From: Gadus chalcogrammus | Taxonomy: Eukaryota; Chordata; Actinopteri; Gadiformes; Gadidae | Direction: 5' to 3' | Length of the DNA stretch: 64,000 bases | NCBI RefSeq assembly: GCF_026213295.1 | Contig: NC_079419.1 | Span: forward strand, 28,019,139 to 28,083,138 | In this document: positions 44,801 to 57,900 of the stretch, in pieces | Position numbering within the stretch: position 1 is the first letter of the stretch | How the letters are laid out: every line of letters starts with the position of its first letter | Program-made: the position numbers and the translations under genes | Notes under the pieces: generated by a model | Databases searched by the model: none | What the model was told of the DNA's origin: nothing | What the model saw: only the letters and a program-made list of their open reading frames with translations

Positions 44801-45833
44801 GGAAGTGGTATACATTCGTTTTGAGCGAAATCAACAATGTAAGGTCAAAAACACGTTGTTGGTTCGAAAGTGATTCTAGCGCTCTGAAAAGCATTTTGCA
44901 GGCATAAAAACAAGAAATGTTGATATCTCTGTCAATTTCAATTCAAACGTGTTACTAAGCTTACCAAAGGGTTATTGGGCAATACTAAACCATTTGGAAG
45001 TGGTATAGGCCTACATTAGTTTTGAGCGAAATCAACAATGTAGGTCAAAAACACGTTGTTGGTCTAGCGCTCTGAAAAGCATTTTGCAGGCATAAAAACA
45101 AGAAATGTGGATATCTCTGCAATTTCAATTCAAAGGTGTTACTAAGCTTACCAAAGGGTTATTGGGCCATACTAAACCATTTGGAAGTGGTATACATTCG
45201 TTTGAGCGAAATCAACAATGTAAGGTCAAAAACACGTTGTTGGTCGAAAAGTGATTCTAGCGCTCTGAAAAGCATTTTGCAGGCATAAAAACAAGAAATG
45301 TTGATATCTCTGTCAATTTAAATTCAAACGTGTTACTAAGCTTACCAAAGGGTTATTGGGCCATACTAAACCATTTGGAAGTGGAATACATTAGTTTTGA
45401 GCGAAATCAACAATGTACGGTCAAAAACACGTTGTCGGTCGAAAAGTTATTCTAGCGCTCTGAAAAGCATTTTACAGGCATGAAAACAAGAAATGTTGAT
45501 ATCTCTGACAATTTCAATTCAACCGTGTTACTAAGCTCACTAAAAGGGTTATTGGGCCATACTAAACCATTTGGAAGTGGTATACATTCGTTTTTGAGCG
45601 AAATCAACAATGTAAGGTCAAAAACATGTTGTTGGTCGAAAAGTGATTCTAGCGCACTGAAAAGCATTTTGCAGGCATAAAAACAAGAAATGTTGATATC
45701 TCTGTCAATTTCAATTCAAACGTGTTACTAAGCTTACCAAAGGGTTATTGGGCCATACTAAACCATTTGGAAGTGGTATACATTCGTTTTGAGCGAAATC
45801 AACAATGTAAGGTCAAAACACGTTGTTGTCGTG
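29841..45833. repeat. Satellite block 1, ~195-201-bp monomers
   Basis: Tandem monomers start GAAAAGTGATTCTAGCGC, then GCATTTTGCAGGCATAAAAAC, GTTGATATCTCTGTC, CTAAGCTTACCAAAGGG, TTATTGGGCC and AAATCAACAATGTA. Measured spacing is 195 bp (29841 to 30036) and 201 bp where the TAGGCCTAC variant occurs. Subtypes differ by GCAGGCAT / ACAGGCATG / GCGCACAT and by CTGTCAATT / CTGACAATT with CTCACTAAAAGGG. About 80 monomers are present. HindIII (AAGCTT) and EcoRV (GATATC) sites occur in most monomers. Chance open frames recur with the repeat and are not genes. A pericentromeric role is possible but unproven. Confidence 0.93.
35401..45833. repeat. Higher-order periods within satellite block 1
   Basis: Rare variants mark long repeats. 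AAAAACATTTTGCGCTC at 36481 and 39611, GTCCAAAACATG near 36050 and 39180, and GCGCACTGAAAAGC near 37640 and 40770 give a 3,130-bp period, about 16 monomers. CTAAATCATT at 35401 and 43421, and the GTCCAAAACATG variant again near 44070, give about 8,020 bp. Confidence 0.8.
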
Positions 45834-45933
45834 NNNNNNNNNNNNNNNNNNNNNNNNNNNNNNNNNNNNNNNNNNNNNNNNNNNNNNNNNNNNNNNNNNN
45901 NNNNNNNNNNNNNNNNNNNNNNNNNNNNNNNNN
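45834..45933. other. Assembly gap, exactly 100 N
   Basis: One hundred N bases is the usual placeholder for a gap of unknown size. It lies between two satellite blocks of different composition, so the true length and junction are unknown. Confidence 0.98.
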
Positions 45934-48900
45934 CAATATCAATGCAAACGTGTTACTAAGCTCACCAAAGGGTTATAGGGCCATACTCCACCATTTGGAA
46001 GTAGTTTTGAGCAAAATCAACAATGTAAAGTCAAAAACACATTCTTGGTCAAAAAGTGATTCTAACGCTCTGAAAAGCATTTTGCGCTCATAAAAACAAG
46101 AAATTTTGATATCTCTGTCAATTTCAATGCAAACGTGTTACTAAGCTTATCAAAGGGTTGAAGGGCCAAACTCCACCATTTGGAAGTGATCACAAAGTGA
46201 TTCTAACGCTCTGAAAAGCATTTTGCGCTCATAAAAACAAGAAATGTTGATATCTGTCAATTTCAATGCAAACGTGTTACTAAGCTCACCATAGGGTTAT
46301 AGGGCCAACTCCACCATTTGGAAGTGATGAAAAAGTGATTCTAGCGCTCTGAAAAGCATTTTGCGCTCATGAAAACAAGAAATGATGATATCTCTGACAA
46401 TTTCAATTCAACCGTGTTACTAAGCTCACTAAAGGGTTATTGGGCCATACTAAACCATTTGGAAGTGGTATAGGCCTACATTAGTTTTGGGCGAAATCAA
46501 CAATGTAAGGTCAAAAACACGTTGTTGGTCTAGCGCTCTGAAAAGCATTTTGCAGGCATAAAAACAAGAAATGTTGATATGTGTCAATGAAATTCAAACT
46601 TGTTACTAAGCTTACCAAAGGGTTATTGGGCCATACTAAACCATTTGGAAGTGGTATACATTAGTTTTGAGCGAAATCAACAATGTAAGGTCAAAAACAC
46701 GTTGTTGGTCGAAAAGTGATTCTAGCGCTCTGAAAAGCATTTTGCGCTCATAAAAACAAGAAATGTTGATATCTCTGTAAATTTCAATGCAAACGTGTTA
46801 CTAAGCTTACCAAAGGGTTGAAGGGCCAAACTCCACCATTTGGAAGTGATCACAAAGTGATTCTAACGCTCTGAAAAGCATTTTGCGCTCATAAAAACAA
46901 GAAATGTTGATATCTCTGTCAATTTCAATGCAAACGTGTTACTAAGCTTACCAAAGGGTTGAAGGGCCAAACTCCACCATTTAGAAGTGTTCAAAAAGTG
47001 ATTCTAAAGCTCTGAAAAGCATTTTGCGCTCATAAAAACAAGAAATGTTGATATCTCTGTCAATTTCAATGCAAACCTGTTACTAAGCTCACCAAAGGGT
47101 TATAGGGCCATACTCCACCATTTGGAAGTAGTTTTGAGCAAAATCAACAATGTAAAGTCAAAAACACATTGTTGGTCAAAAAGTGATTCTTACGCTCTGA
47201 AAAGCATTTTGCGCTCATAAAAACAAGAAATGTTGATATCTCTGTCAATTTTAATGCAAACGTGTTACTAAGCTTACCAAAGGGTTATTGGGCCATACTA
47301 AACCATTTGGAAGTGGAATACATTAGTTTTGTGCAAAATCAACAATGTACGGTCAAAAACACGTTGTCGGTCGAAAAGTTATTCTGGCGCTCTGAAAAGC
47401 ATTTTGCAGGCATAAAAACAAGAAATGTTGATATGTGTCAATTTAAATTCAAACGTGTTACTAAGCTTACCAAAGGGTTATTGGGCCATACTAAACCATT
47501 TGGAAGTGGTATACATTCGTTTTGAGCGAAATCAACAATGTAAGGTCAAAAACACGTTGTTGGTCGAAAAGTGATTCTAGCGCTCTGAAAAGCATTTTGC
47601 GCCCATAAAAACAAGAAATGTTGATATCTCTGTCAATTTCAATGCAAACGTGTTACTAAGCTAACCATAGGGTTATAGGGCCAACTCCACCATTTGGAAG
47701 TGATCAAAAAGTGATTCTAGCGCTCTGAAAAGCATTTTGCGCTCATAAAAACGAGAAATGTTGATATCTCTGTAAATTTCAATGCAAGCGTGTTACTAAG
47801 CTTACCAAAGGGTTGAAGGGCCAAACTCCACCATTTGGAAGTGATCACAAAGTGATTCTAACGCTCTGAAAAGCATTTTGCGCTCATAAAAACAAGAAAT
47901 GTTGATATCTCTGTCAATTTAAATACAAACGTGTTATTAAGCTCACCACAGGGTTATAGGGCCATACTCCACCATTTGGAAGTGGAATACATTAGTTTTG
48001 AGCAAAATCAACAATGTAAGGTCAAAAACACGTTGTTGGTCGAAAAGTGATTCTAGCGCTCTGTAAAGCATTTTGCAGGCATAAAAACAAGAAATGTTGA
48101 TATCTCTGTCAATTTCAATGCAAACGTGTTATTAAGCTCACCACAGGGTTATAGGGCCATACTCCACCATTTGGAAGTAGATTTGAGCAAAGTCAACATT
48201 GTAAGGTCAAAAACAAGAAATGTTGATATCTCTGTCAATTTCAATGCAAACGTGTTACTAAGCTCACCATAGGGTTATAGGGCCAACTCCACCATTTTGA
48301 AGTGATAAAAAGTGATTCTAACGCTCTGAAAAGCATTTTGCGCTCATAAAAACAAGAAATGTTGATATCTCTGTCAATTTCAATTCAAACGTGTTACTAA
48401 GCTTACCAAAGGGTTATTGGGCCATACTAAACCATTTGGAAGTGGAATACATTAGTTTTGAGCGAAATTAACAATGTACAGTCAAAAACACGTTGTCGGT
48501 CGAAAAGTTATTCTAGCGCTCTGTAAAGCATTTTGCGCTCATAAAAACAAGAAATGTTGATATCTCTGTCAATTTCAATGCAAACGTGTTACTAAGCTCA
48601 CCATAGGGTTATAGGGCCAACTCCACCATTTGGAAGTGATCAAAAAGTGATTCTAGCGCTCTGAAAAGCATTTTGCGCTCATAAAAACAAGAAATGTTGA
48701 TATCTCTGTCAATTTCAATGCATACGTGTTACTAAGCTTACCAAAGGGTTGAAGGGCCAAACTCCACCATTTGGACGTGATCACAAAGTGATTCTAACGC
48801 TCTGAAAAGCATTTTGGGCTCATAAAAACAAGAAATGTTGATATCTCTGTCAATTTCAATGCAAACGTGTTACTAAGCTCACCATAGGGTTATAGGGCCA

Positions 48901-51900
48901 ACTCCACCATTTGGAAGTGATCAAAAAGTGATTCTAGCGCTCTGAAAAGCATTTTGCGCTCATAAAAACAAGAAATGTTGATATCTCTGTCAATTTCAAT
49001 GCAAACGTGTTACTAAGCTTACCAAAGGGTTGAAGGGCCAAACTCCACCATTTAGAAGTGTTCAAAAGTGATTCTAAAGCTCTGAAAAGCATTTTGCGCT
49101 CATAAAAACAAGAAATGTTGATATCTCTGTCAATTTCAATGCAAACCTGTTACTAAGCTCACCAAAGGGTTATAGGGCCATACTCCACCATTTGGAAGTA
49201 GTTTTGAGCAAAATCAACAATGTAAAGTCAAAAACATTGTTGGTCAAAAAGTGATTCTTACGCTCTGAAAAGCATTTTGCGCTCATAAAAACAAGAAATG
49301 TTGATATCTCTGTCAATTTCAATGCAAACGTGTTACTAAGCTCACCATAGGGTTATAGGGCCAACTCCACCATTTGGAAGTGATGAAAAAGTGATTCTAG
49401 CGCTCTGAAAAGCATTTTGCGCTCATGAAAACAAGAAATGATGATATCTCCGACAATTTCAATTCAACCGTGTTACTAAGCTCACTAAAGGGTTATTGGG
49501 CCATACTAAACCATTTGGAAGTGGTATAGGCCTACATTAGTTTTGGGCGAAATCAACAATGTAAGGTCAAAAACACGTTGTTGGTCTAGCGCTCTGAAAA
49601 GCATTTTGCAGGCATAAAAACAAGAAATGTTGATATGTGTCAATGAAATTCAAACTTGTTACTAAGCTTACCAAAGGGTTATTGGGCCATACTAAACCAT
49701 TTGGAAGTGGTATACATTAGTTTTGAGCGAAATCAACAATGTAAGGTCAAAAACACGTTGTTGGTCGAAAAGTGATTCTAGCGCTCTGAAAAGCATTTTG
49801 CGCTCATAAAAACAAGAAATGTTGATATCTCTGTAAATTTCAATGCAAACGTGTTACTAAGCTTACCAAAGGGTTGAAGGGCCAAACTCCACCATTTGGA
49901 AGTGATCACAAAGTGATTCTAACGCTCTGAAAAGCATTTTGCGCTCATAAAAACAAGAAATGTTGATATCTCTGTCAATTTCAATGCAAACGTGTTACTA
50001 AGCTTACCAAAGGGTTGAAGGGCCAAACTCCACCATTTAGAAGTGTTCAAAAAGTGATTCTAAAGCTCTGAAAAGCATTTTGCGCTCATAAAAACAAGAA
50101 ATGTTGATATCTCTGTCAATTTCAATGCAAACCTGTTACTAAGCTCACCAAAGGGTTATAGGGCCATACTCCACCATTTGGAAGTAGTTTTGAGCAAAAT
50201 CAACAATGTAAAGTCAAAAACACATTGTTGGTCAAAAAGTGATTCTTACGCTCTGAAAAGCATTTTGCGCTCATAAAAACAAGAAATGTTGATATCTCTG
50301 TCAATTTTAATGCAAACGTGTTACTAAGCTTACCAAAGGGTTATTGGGCCATACTAAACCATTTGGAAGTGGAATACATTAGTTTTGTGCAAAATCAACA
50401 ATGTACGGTCAAAAACACGTTGTCGGTCGAAAAGTTATTCTGGCGCTCTGAAAAGCATTTTGCAGGCATAAAAACAAGAAATTTTGATATGTGTCAATTT
50501 AAATTCAAACGTGTTACTAAGCTTACCAAAGGGTTATTGGGCCATACTAAACCATTTGGAAGTGGTATACATTAGTTTTGAGCGAAATCAACAATGTAAG
50601 GTCAAAAACACGTTGTTGGTCGAAAAGTGATTCTAGCGCTCTGAAAAGCATTTTGCGCCCATAAAAACAAGAAATGTTGATATCTCTGTCAATTTCAATG
50701 CAAACGTGTTACTAAGCTTACCAAAGGGTTATTGGGCCATACTAAACCATTTGGAAGTGGAATACATTAGTTTTGAGCCAAATCAACAATGTACGGTCAA
50801 AAACACGTTGTCGGTCGAAAAGTTATTCTGGCGCTCTGTAAAGCATTTTGCAGGCATGAAAACAAGAAATGTTGATATCTCTGTCAATTTCAATTCAAAC
50901 GTGTTACTAAGCTTACCAAAGGGTTATTGGGCCATACTCCACCATTTGGAAGTGATCAAAAAGTGATTCTAGCGCTCTGAAAAGCATTTTGCGCTCATAA
51001 AAACAAGAAATGTTGATATCTCTGTCAATTTCAATGCATACGTGTTACTAAGCTTACCAAAGGGTTGAAGGGCCAAACTCCACCATTTGGACGTGATCAC
51101 AAAGTGATTCTAACGCTCTGAAAAGCATTTTGCGCTCATAAAACAAGAAATGTTGATATCTCTGTCAATTTCAATGCAAACGTGTTACTAAGCTCACCAT
51201 AGGGTTATAGGGCCAACTCCACCATTTGGAAGTGATCAAAAAGTGATTCTAGCGCTCTGAAAAGCATTTTGCGCTCATAAAAACAAGAAATGTTGATATC
51301 TCTGTCAATTTCAATGCAAACGTGTTACTAAGCTTACCAAAGGGTTGAAGGGCCAAACTCCACCATTTAGAAGTGTTCAAAAAGTGATTCTAAAGCTCTG
51401 AAAAGCATTTTGCGCTCATAAAAACAAGAAATGTTGATATCTCTGTCAATTTCAATGCAAACCTGTTACTAAGCTCACCAAAGGGTTATAGGGCCATACT
51501 CCACCATTTGGAAGTAGTTTTGTGCAAAATCAACAATGTAAAGTCAAAAACACATTGTTGGTCAAAAAGTGATTCTTACGCTCTGAAAAGCATTTTGCGC
51601 TCATAAAAACAAGAAATGTTGATATCTCTGTCAATTTCAATGCATACGTGTTACTAAGCTTACCAAAGGGTTGAAGGGCCAAACTCCACCATTTGGACGT
51701 GATCACAAAGTGATTCTAACGCTCTGAAAAGCATTTTGGGCTCATAAAAACAAGAAATGTTGATATCTCTGTCAATTTCAATGCAAACGTGTTTCTAAGC
51801 TCACCATAGGGTTATAGGGCCAACTCCACCATTTGGAAGTGATCAAAAGTGATTCTAGCGCTCTGAAAAGCATTTTGCGCTCATAAAAACAAGAAATGTT

Positions 51901-54900
51901 GATATCTCTGTCAATTTCAATGCAAACGTGTTACTAAGCTTACCAAAGGGTTGAAGGGCCAAACTCCACCATTTAGAAGTGTTCAAAAAGTGATTCTAAA
52001 GCTCTGAAAAGCATTTTGCGCTCATAAAAACAAGAAATGTTGATATCTCTGTCAATTTCAATGCAAACCTGTTACTAAGCTCACCAAAGGGTTATAGGGC
52101 CATACTCCACCATTTGGAAGTAGTTTTGAGCAAAATCAACAATGTAAAGTCAAAACACATTGTTGGTCAAAAAGTGATTCTTACGCTCTGAAAAGCATTT
52201 TGCGCTCATAAAAACAAGAAATGTTGATATCTCTGTCAATTTCAATGCAAACGTGTTACTAAGCTTACCAAAGGGTTGAAGGGCCAAACTCCACCATTTG
52301 GAAGTGATCACAAAGTGATTCTAACGCTCTGAAAAGCATTTTGCGCTCATAAAAACAAGAAATGTTGATATCTCTGTCAATTTAAATACAAACGTGTTAT
52401 TAAGCTCACCACAGGGTTATAGGGCCATACTCCACCATTTGGAAGTAGATTTGAGCAAAGTCAACATTGTAAGGTCAAAACAAGAAATGTTGATATCTCT
52501 GTCAATTTCAATGCAAACGTGTTACTAAGCTCACCATAGGGTTATAGGGCCAACTCCACCATTTTGAAGTGATAAAAAGTGATTCTAACGCTCTGAAAAG
52601 CATTTTTCGCTCATAAAAACAAGAAATGTTGATATCTCTGTCAATTTCAATGCAAACGTGTTACTAAGCTTACCAAAGGGTTATTGGGCCATACTAAACC
52701 ATTTGGAAGTGGAATACATTAGTTTTGAGCCAAATCAACAATGTACGGTCAAAAACACGTTGTCGGTCGAAAAGTTATTCTGGCGCTCTGTAAAGCATTT
52801 TGCAGGCATGAAAACAAGAAATGTTGATATCTCTGTCAATTTCAATGCAAACGTGTTACTAAGCTCACCATAGGGTTATAGGGCCAACTCCACCATTTGG
52901 AAGTGATCAAAAAGTGATTCTAGCGCTCTGAAAAGCATTTTGCGCTCATAAAAACAAGAAATGTTGATATCTCTGTCAATTTAAATACAAACGTGTTATT
53001 AAGCTCACCACAGGGTTATAGGGCCATACTCCACCATTTGGAAGTGGAATACATTAGTTTTGAGCAAAATCAACAATGTAAGGTCAAAAACACGTTGTTG
53101 GTCGAAAAGTGATTCTAGCGCTCTGTAAAGCATTTTGCAGGCATAAAAACAAGAAATGTTGATATCTCTGTCAATTTCAATGCAAACGTGTTATTAAGCT
53201 CACCACAGGGTTATAGGGCCATACTCCACCATTTGGAAGTAGATTTGAGCAAAGTCAACATTGTAAGGTCAAAAACAAGAAATCTTGATATCTCTGTCAA
53301 TTTCAATGCAAACGTGTTACTAAGCTCACCATAGGGTTATAGGGCCAACTCCACCATTTTGAAGTGATAAAAAGTGATTCTAACGCTCTGAAAAGCATTT
53401 TGCGCTCATAAAAACAAGAAATGTTGATATCTCTGTCAATTTCAATGCAAACGTGTTACTAAGCTTACCAAAGGGTTATTGGGCCATACTAAACCATTTG
53501 GAAGTGGAATACATTAGTTTTGAGCCAAATCAACAATGTACGGTCAAAAACACGTTGTCGGTCGAAAAGTTATTCTGGCGCTCTGTAAAGCATTTTGCAG
53601 GCATGAAAACAAGAAATGTTGATATCTCTGTCAATTTCAATTCAAACGTGTTACTAAGCTTACCAAAGGGTTATTGGGCCATACTAAACCATTTGGAAGT
53701 GGAATACATTAGTTTTGAGCGAAATTAACAATGTACAGTCAAAAACACGTTGTCGGTCGAAAAGTTATTCTAGCGCTCTGTAAAGCATTTTGCGCTCATA
53801 AAAACAAGAAATGTTGATATCTCTGTCAATTTCAATGCAACGTGTTACTAAGCTCACCATAGGGTTATAGGGCCAACTCCACCATTTGGAAGTGATCAAA
53901 AAGTGATTCTAGCGCTCTGAAAAGCATTTTGCGCTCATAAAAACAAGAAATGTTGATATCTCTGTCAATTTCAATGCATACGTGTTACTAAGCTTACCAA
54001 AGGGTTGAAGGGCCAAACTCCACCATTTGGACGTGATCACAAATGATTCTAACGCTCTGAAAAGCATTTTGGGCTCATAAAAACAAGAAATGTTGATATC
54101 TCTGTCAATTTCAATGCAAACGTGTTACTAAGCTCACCATAGGGTTATAGGGCCAACTCCACCATTTGGAAGTGATCAAAAAGTGATTCTAGCGCTCTGA
54201 AAAGCATTTTGCGCTCATAAAACAAGAAATGTTGATATCTCTGTCAATTTCAATGCAAACGTGTTACTAAGCTTACCAAAGGGTTGAAGGGCCAAACTCC
54301 ACCATTTAGAAGTGTTCAAAAAGTGATTCTAAAGCTCTGAAAAGCATTTTGCGCTCATAAAAACAGAAATGTTGATATCTCTGTCAATTTCAATGCAAAC
54401 CTGTTACTAAGCTCACCAAAGGGTTATAGGGCCATACTCCACCATTTGGAAGTAGTTTTGAGCAAAATCAACAATGTAAAGTCAAAACACATTGTTGGTC
54501 AAAAAGTGATTCTTACGCTCTGAAAAGCATTTTGCGCTCATAAAAACAAGAAATGTTGATATCTCTGTCAATTTCAATGCAAACGTGTTACTAAGCTTAC
54601 CAAAGGGTTGAAGGGCCAAACTCCACCATTTGGAAGTGATCACAAAGTGATTCTAACGCTCTGAAAAGCATTTTGCGCTCATAAAAACAAGAAATGTTGA
54701 TATCTCTGTCAATTTAAATACAAACGTGTTATTAAGCTCACCACAGGGTTATAGGGCCATACTCCACCATTTGGAAGTAGATTTGAGCAAAGTCAACATT
54801 GTAAGGTCAAAAACAAGAAATGTTGATATCTCTGTCAATTTCAATGCAAACGTGTAACTAAGCTCACCATAGGGTTATAGGGCCAACTCCACCATTTTGA

Positions 54901-57900
54901 AGTGATAAAGTGATTCTAACGCTCTGAAAAGCATTTTGCGCTCATAAAAACAAGAATGTTGATATCTCTGTCAATTTACATGCAAACGTGTTACTAAGCT
55001 TAACCAAAGGGTTATTGGGCCATACTAAACCATTTGGAAGTGGAATACATTAGTTTTGAGCAAAATCAACAATGTACGGTCAAAAACACGTTGTCGGTCG
55101 AAAAGTTATTCTGGCGCTCTGTAAAGCATTTTGCAGGCATGAAAACAAGAAATGTTGATATCTCTGTCAATTTCAATGCAAACGTGTTACTAAGCTCACC
55201 ATAGGGTTATAGGGCCAACTCCACCATTTGGAAGTGATCAAAAATGATTCTAGCGCTCTGAAAAGCATTTTGCGCTCATAAAAACAAGAAATGTTGATAT
55301 CTCTGTCAATTTAAATACAAACGTGTTATTAAGCTCACCACAGGGTTATAGGGCCATACTCCACATTTGGAAGTGGAATACATTAGTTTTGAGCAAAATC
55401 AACAATGTAAGGTCAAAAACACGTTGTTGGTCGAAAATTGATTCTAGCGTTCTGGAAAGCATTTTGCAGGCATAAAAACAAGAAATGTTGAATATCTCTG
55501 TCAATTTCAATGCAAACGTGTTATTAAGCTCACCACAGGGTTATAGGGCCATACTCCACCATTTGGAAGTAGATTTGAGCAAAGTCAACATTGTAAGGTC
55601 AAAAACAGGAAATGTTGATATCTCTGTCAATTTCAATGCAAACGTGTTACTAGCTCACCATAGGGTTATAGGGCCAACTCAACCATTTTGAAGTGATAAA
55701 AAGTGATTCTAACGCTCTGAAAAGCATTTTGCGCTCATAAAAACAAGAAATGTTGATATCTCTGTCAATTTCAATGCAAACGTGTTACTAAGCTTACCAA
55801 AGGGTTATTGGGCCATACTAAACCATTTGGAAGTGGAATACATAGTTTTGAGCCAAATCACAATGTACGGTCAAAAACACGTTGTCGGTCGAAAGTTATT
55901 CTGGCGCTCTGTAAAGCATTTTGCAGGCATGAAAACAAGAAATGTTGATATCTCTGTCAATTTCATTCAAACGTGTTACTAAGCTTACCAAAGGGTTATT
56001 GGGCCATACTCCCCATTTGGAAGTGTTCAAAAAGTGATTCTAGCGCTCTGAAAAGCATTTTGCGCTCATAAAAACAAGAATGTTGATATCTCTGTCAATT
56101 TCAATGCATACGTGTTACTAAGCTTACCAAAGGGTTGAAGGGCCAAACTCCACCATTTGGACTGATCACAAAGTGATTCTAACGCTCTGAAAGCATTTTG
56201 CGCTCATAAAAACGAAATGTTGATATCTCTGTCAATTTCAATGCAAACGTGTTACTAAGCTCACCATAGGGTTATAGGGCCAACTCCACCATTTGGAAGT
56301 GATCAAAAAGTGATTCTAGCGCTCTGAAAAGCATTTTGCGCTCATAAAAACAAGAAATGTTGATATCTCTGTCAATTTCAATGCAAACGTGTTACTAAGC
56401 TTACCAAAGGGTTGAAGGGCCAACTCCACCATTTAGAAGTGTTCAAAAAGTGATTCTAAAGCTCTGAAAAGCATTTTGCGCTCATAAAAACAAGAAATGT
56501 TGATATCTCTGTCAATTTCAATGCAAACCTGTTACTAAGCTCACCAAAGGGTTATAGGGCCTATACCCACCATTTGGAAGTAGTTTTGTGCAAAATCAAC
56601 ATGTAAAGTCAAAAACACATTGTTGGTCAAAAAGTGATTCTTACGCTCTGAAAGCATTTTGCGCTCATAAAAACAAGAAATGTTGATATCTCTGTCAATT
56701 TCAATGCATACGTGTTACTAGCTTACCAAAGGGTTGAAGGGCCAAACTCCACCATTTGGACGTGATCACAAAGTGATTCTAACGCTCTGAAAAGCATTTT
56801 GCGCTCATTAAAACAAGAAATGTTGATATCTCTGTCAATTTCAATGCAAACGTGTTACTAAGCTCACCATAGGGTTATAGGGCCAACTCCACCATTTGGA
56901 AGTGATCAAAAGTGATTCTAGCGCTCTGAAAAGCATTTTGCGCTCATAAAACAAGAATGTTGATATCTCTGTCAATTTCAATGCAAACGTGTTACTAAGC
57001 TTACCAAAGGGTTGAAGGGCCAAACTCCACCATTTAGAAGTGTTCAAAAGTGATTCTAAAGCTCTGAAAAGCATTTTGCGCTCATAAAAACAAGAAATGT
57101 TGATATCTCTGTCAATTTCAATGCAAACCTTTACTAAGCTCACCACTGGTTATAGGGCCATACTCCACCATTTGGAAGTAGTTTTGAGCAAAATCAACAA
57201 TGTAAAGTCAAAAACACATTGTTGGTCAAAAAGTGATTCTCACGCTCTGAAAAGCATTTTGCGCTCATAAAAACAAGAAATGTTGATATCTCTGTCAATT
57301 TCAATGCAAACGTGTTACTAGCTTACCAAAGGTTATTGGGCCATACTAACCATTGGAAGTGGAATACATTAGTTTTTGAGCCAAATCAACAATGTACGGT
57401 CAAAAACACGTTGTCGGTCGAAAGTTATTCTGGCGCTCTGTAAAGCATTTTGCAGGCATGAAAACAAGAAATGTTGATATCTCTGTCAATTTCAATTCAA
57501 ACGTGTTACTAAGCTTACCAAAGGTTATTGGGCCATACTAAACCATTTGGAAGTGGAATACATTAGTTTTTGAGCGAAATTAACAATGTACAGTCAAAAC
57601 ACGTTGTCGGTCGAAAGTTATTCTAGCGCTCTGTAAAGCATTTTGCGCTCATAAAAACAAGAAATGTTGATATCTCTGTCAATTTCAATGCAAACGTGTT
57701 ACTAAGCTCACCATAGGGTTATAGGGCCAACTCCACCATTTGGAAGTGATCAAAAAGTGATTCTAGCGCTCTGAAAAGCATTTTGCGCTCATAAAAACAA
57801 GAAATGTTGATATCTCTGTCAATTTCAATGCATACGTGTTACTAAGCTTACCAAAGGGTTGAAGGGCCAAACTCCACCATTTGGACGTGATCACAAAGTG

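Noticed and set aside
29841..45833. CRISPR-like array
   Set aside because: Repeats are ~196 bp, contiguous and without unique spacers, in a eukaryotic setting with no cas genes. This is satellite DNA.
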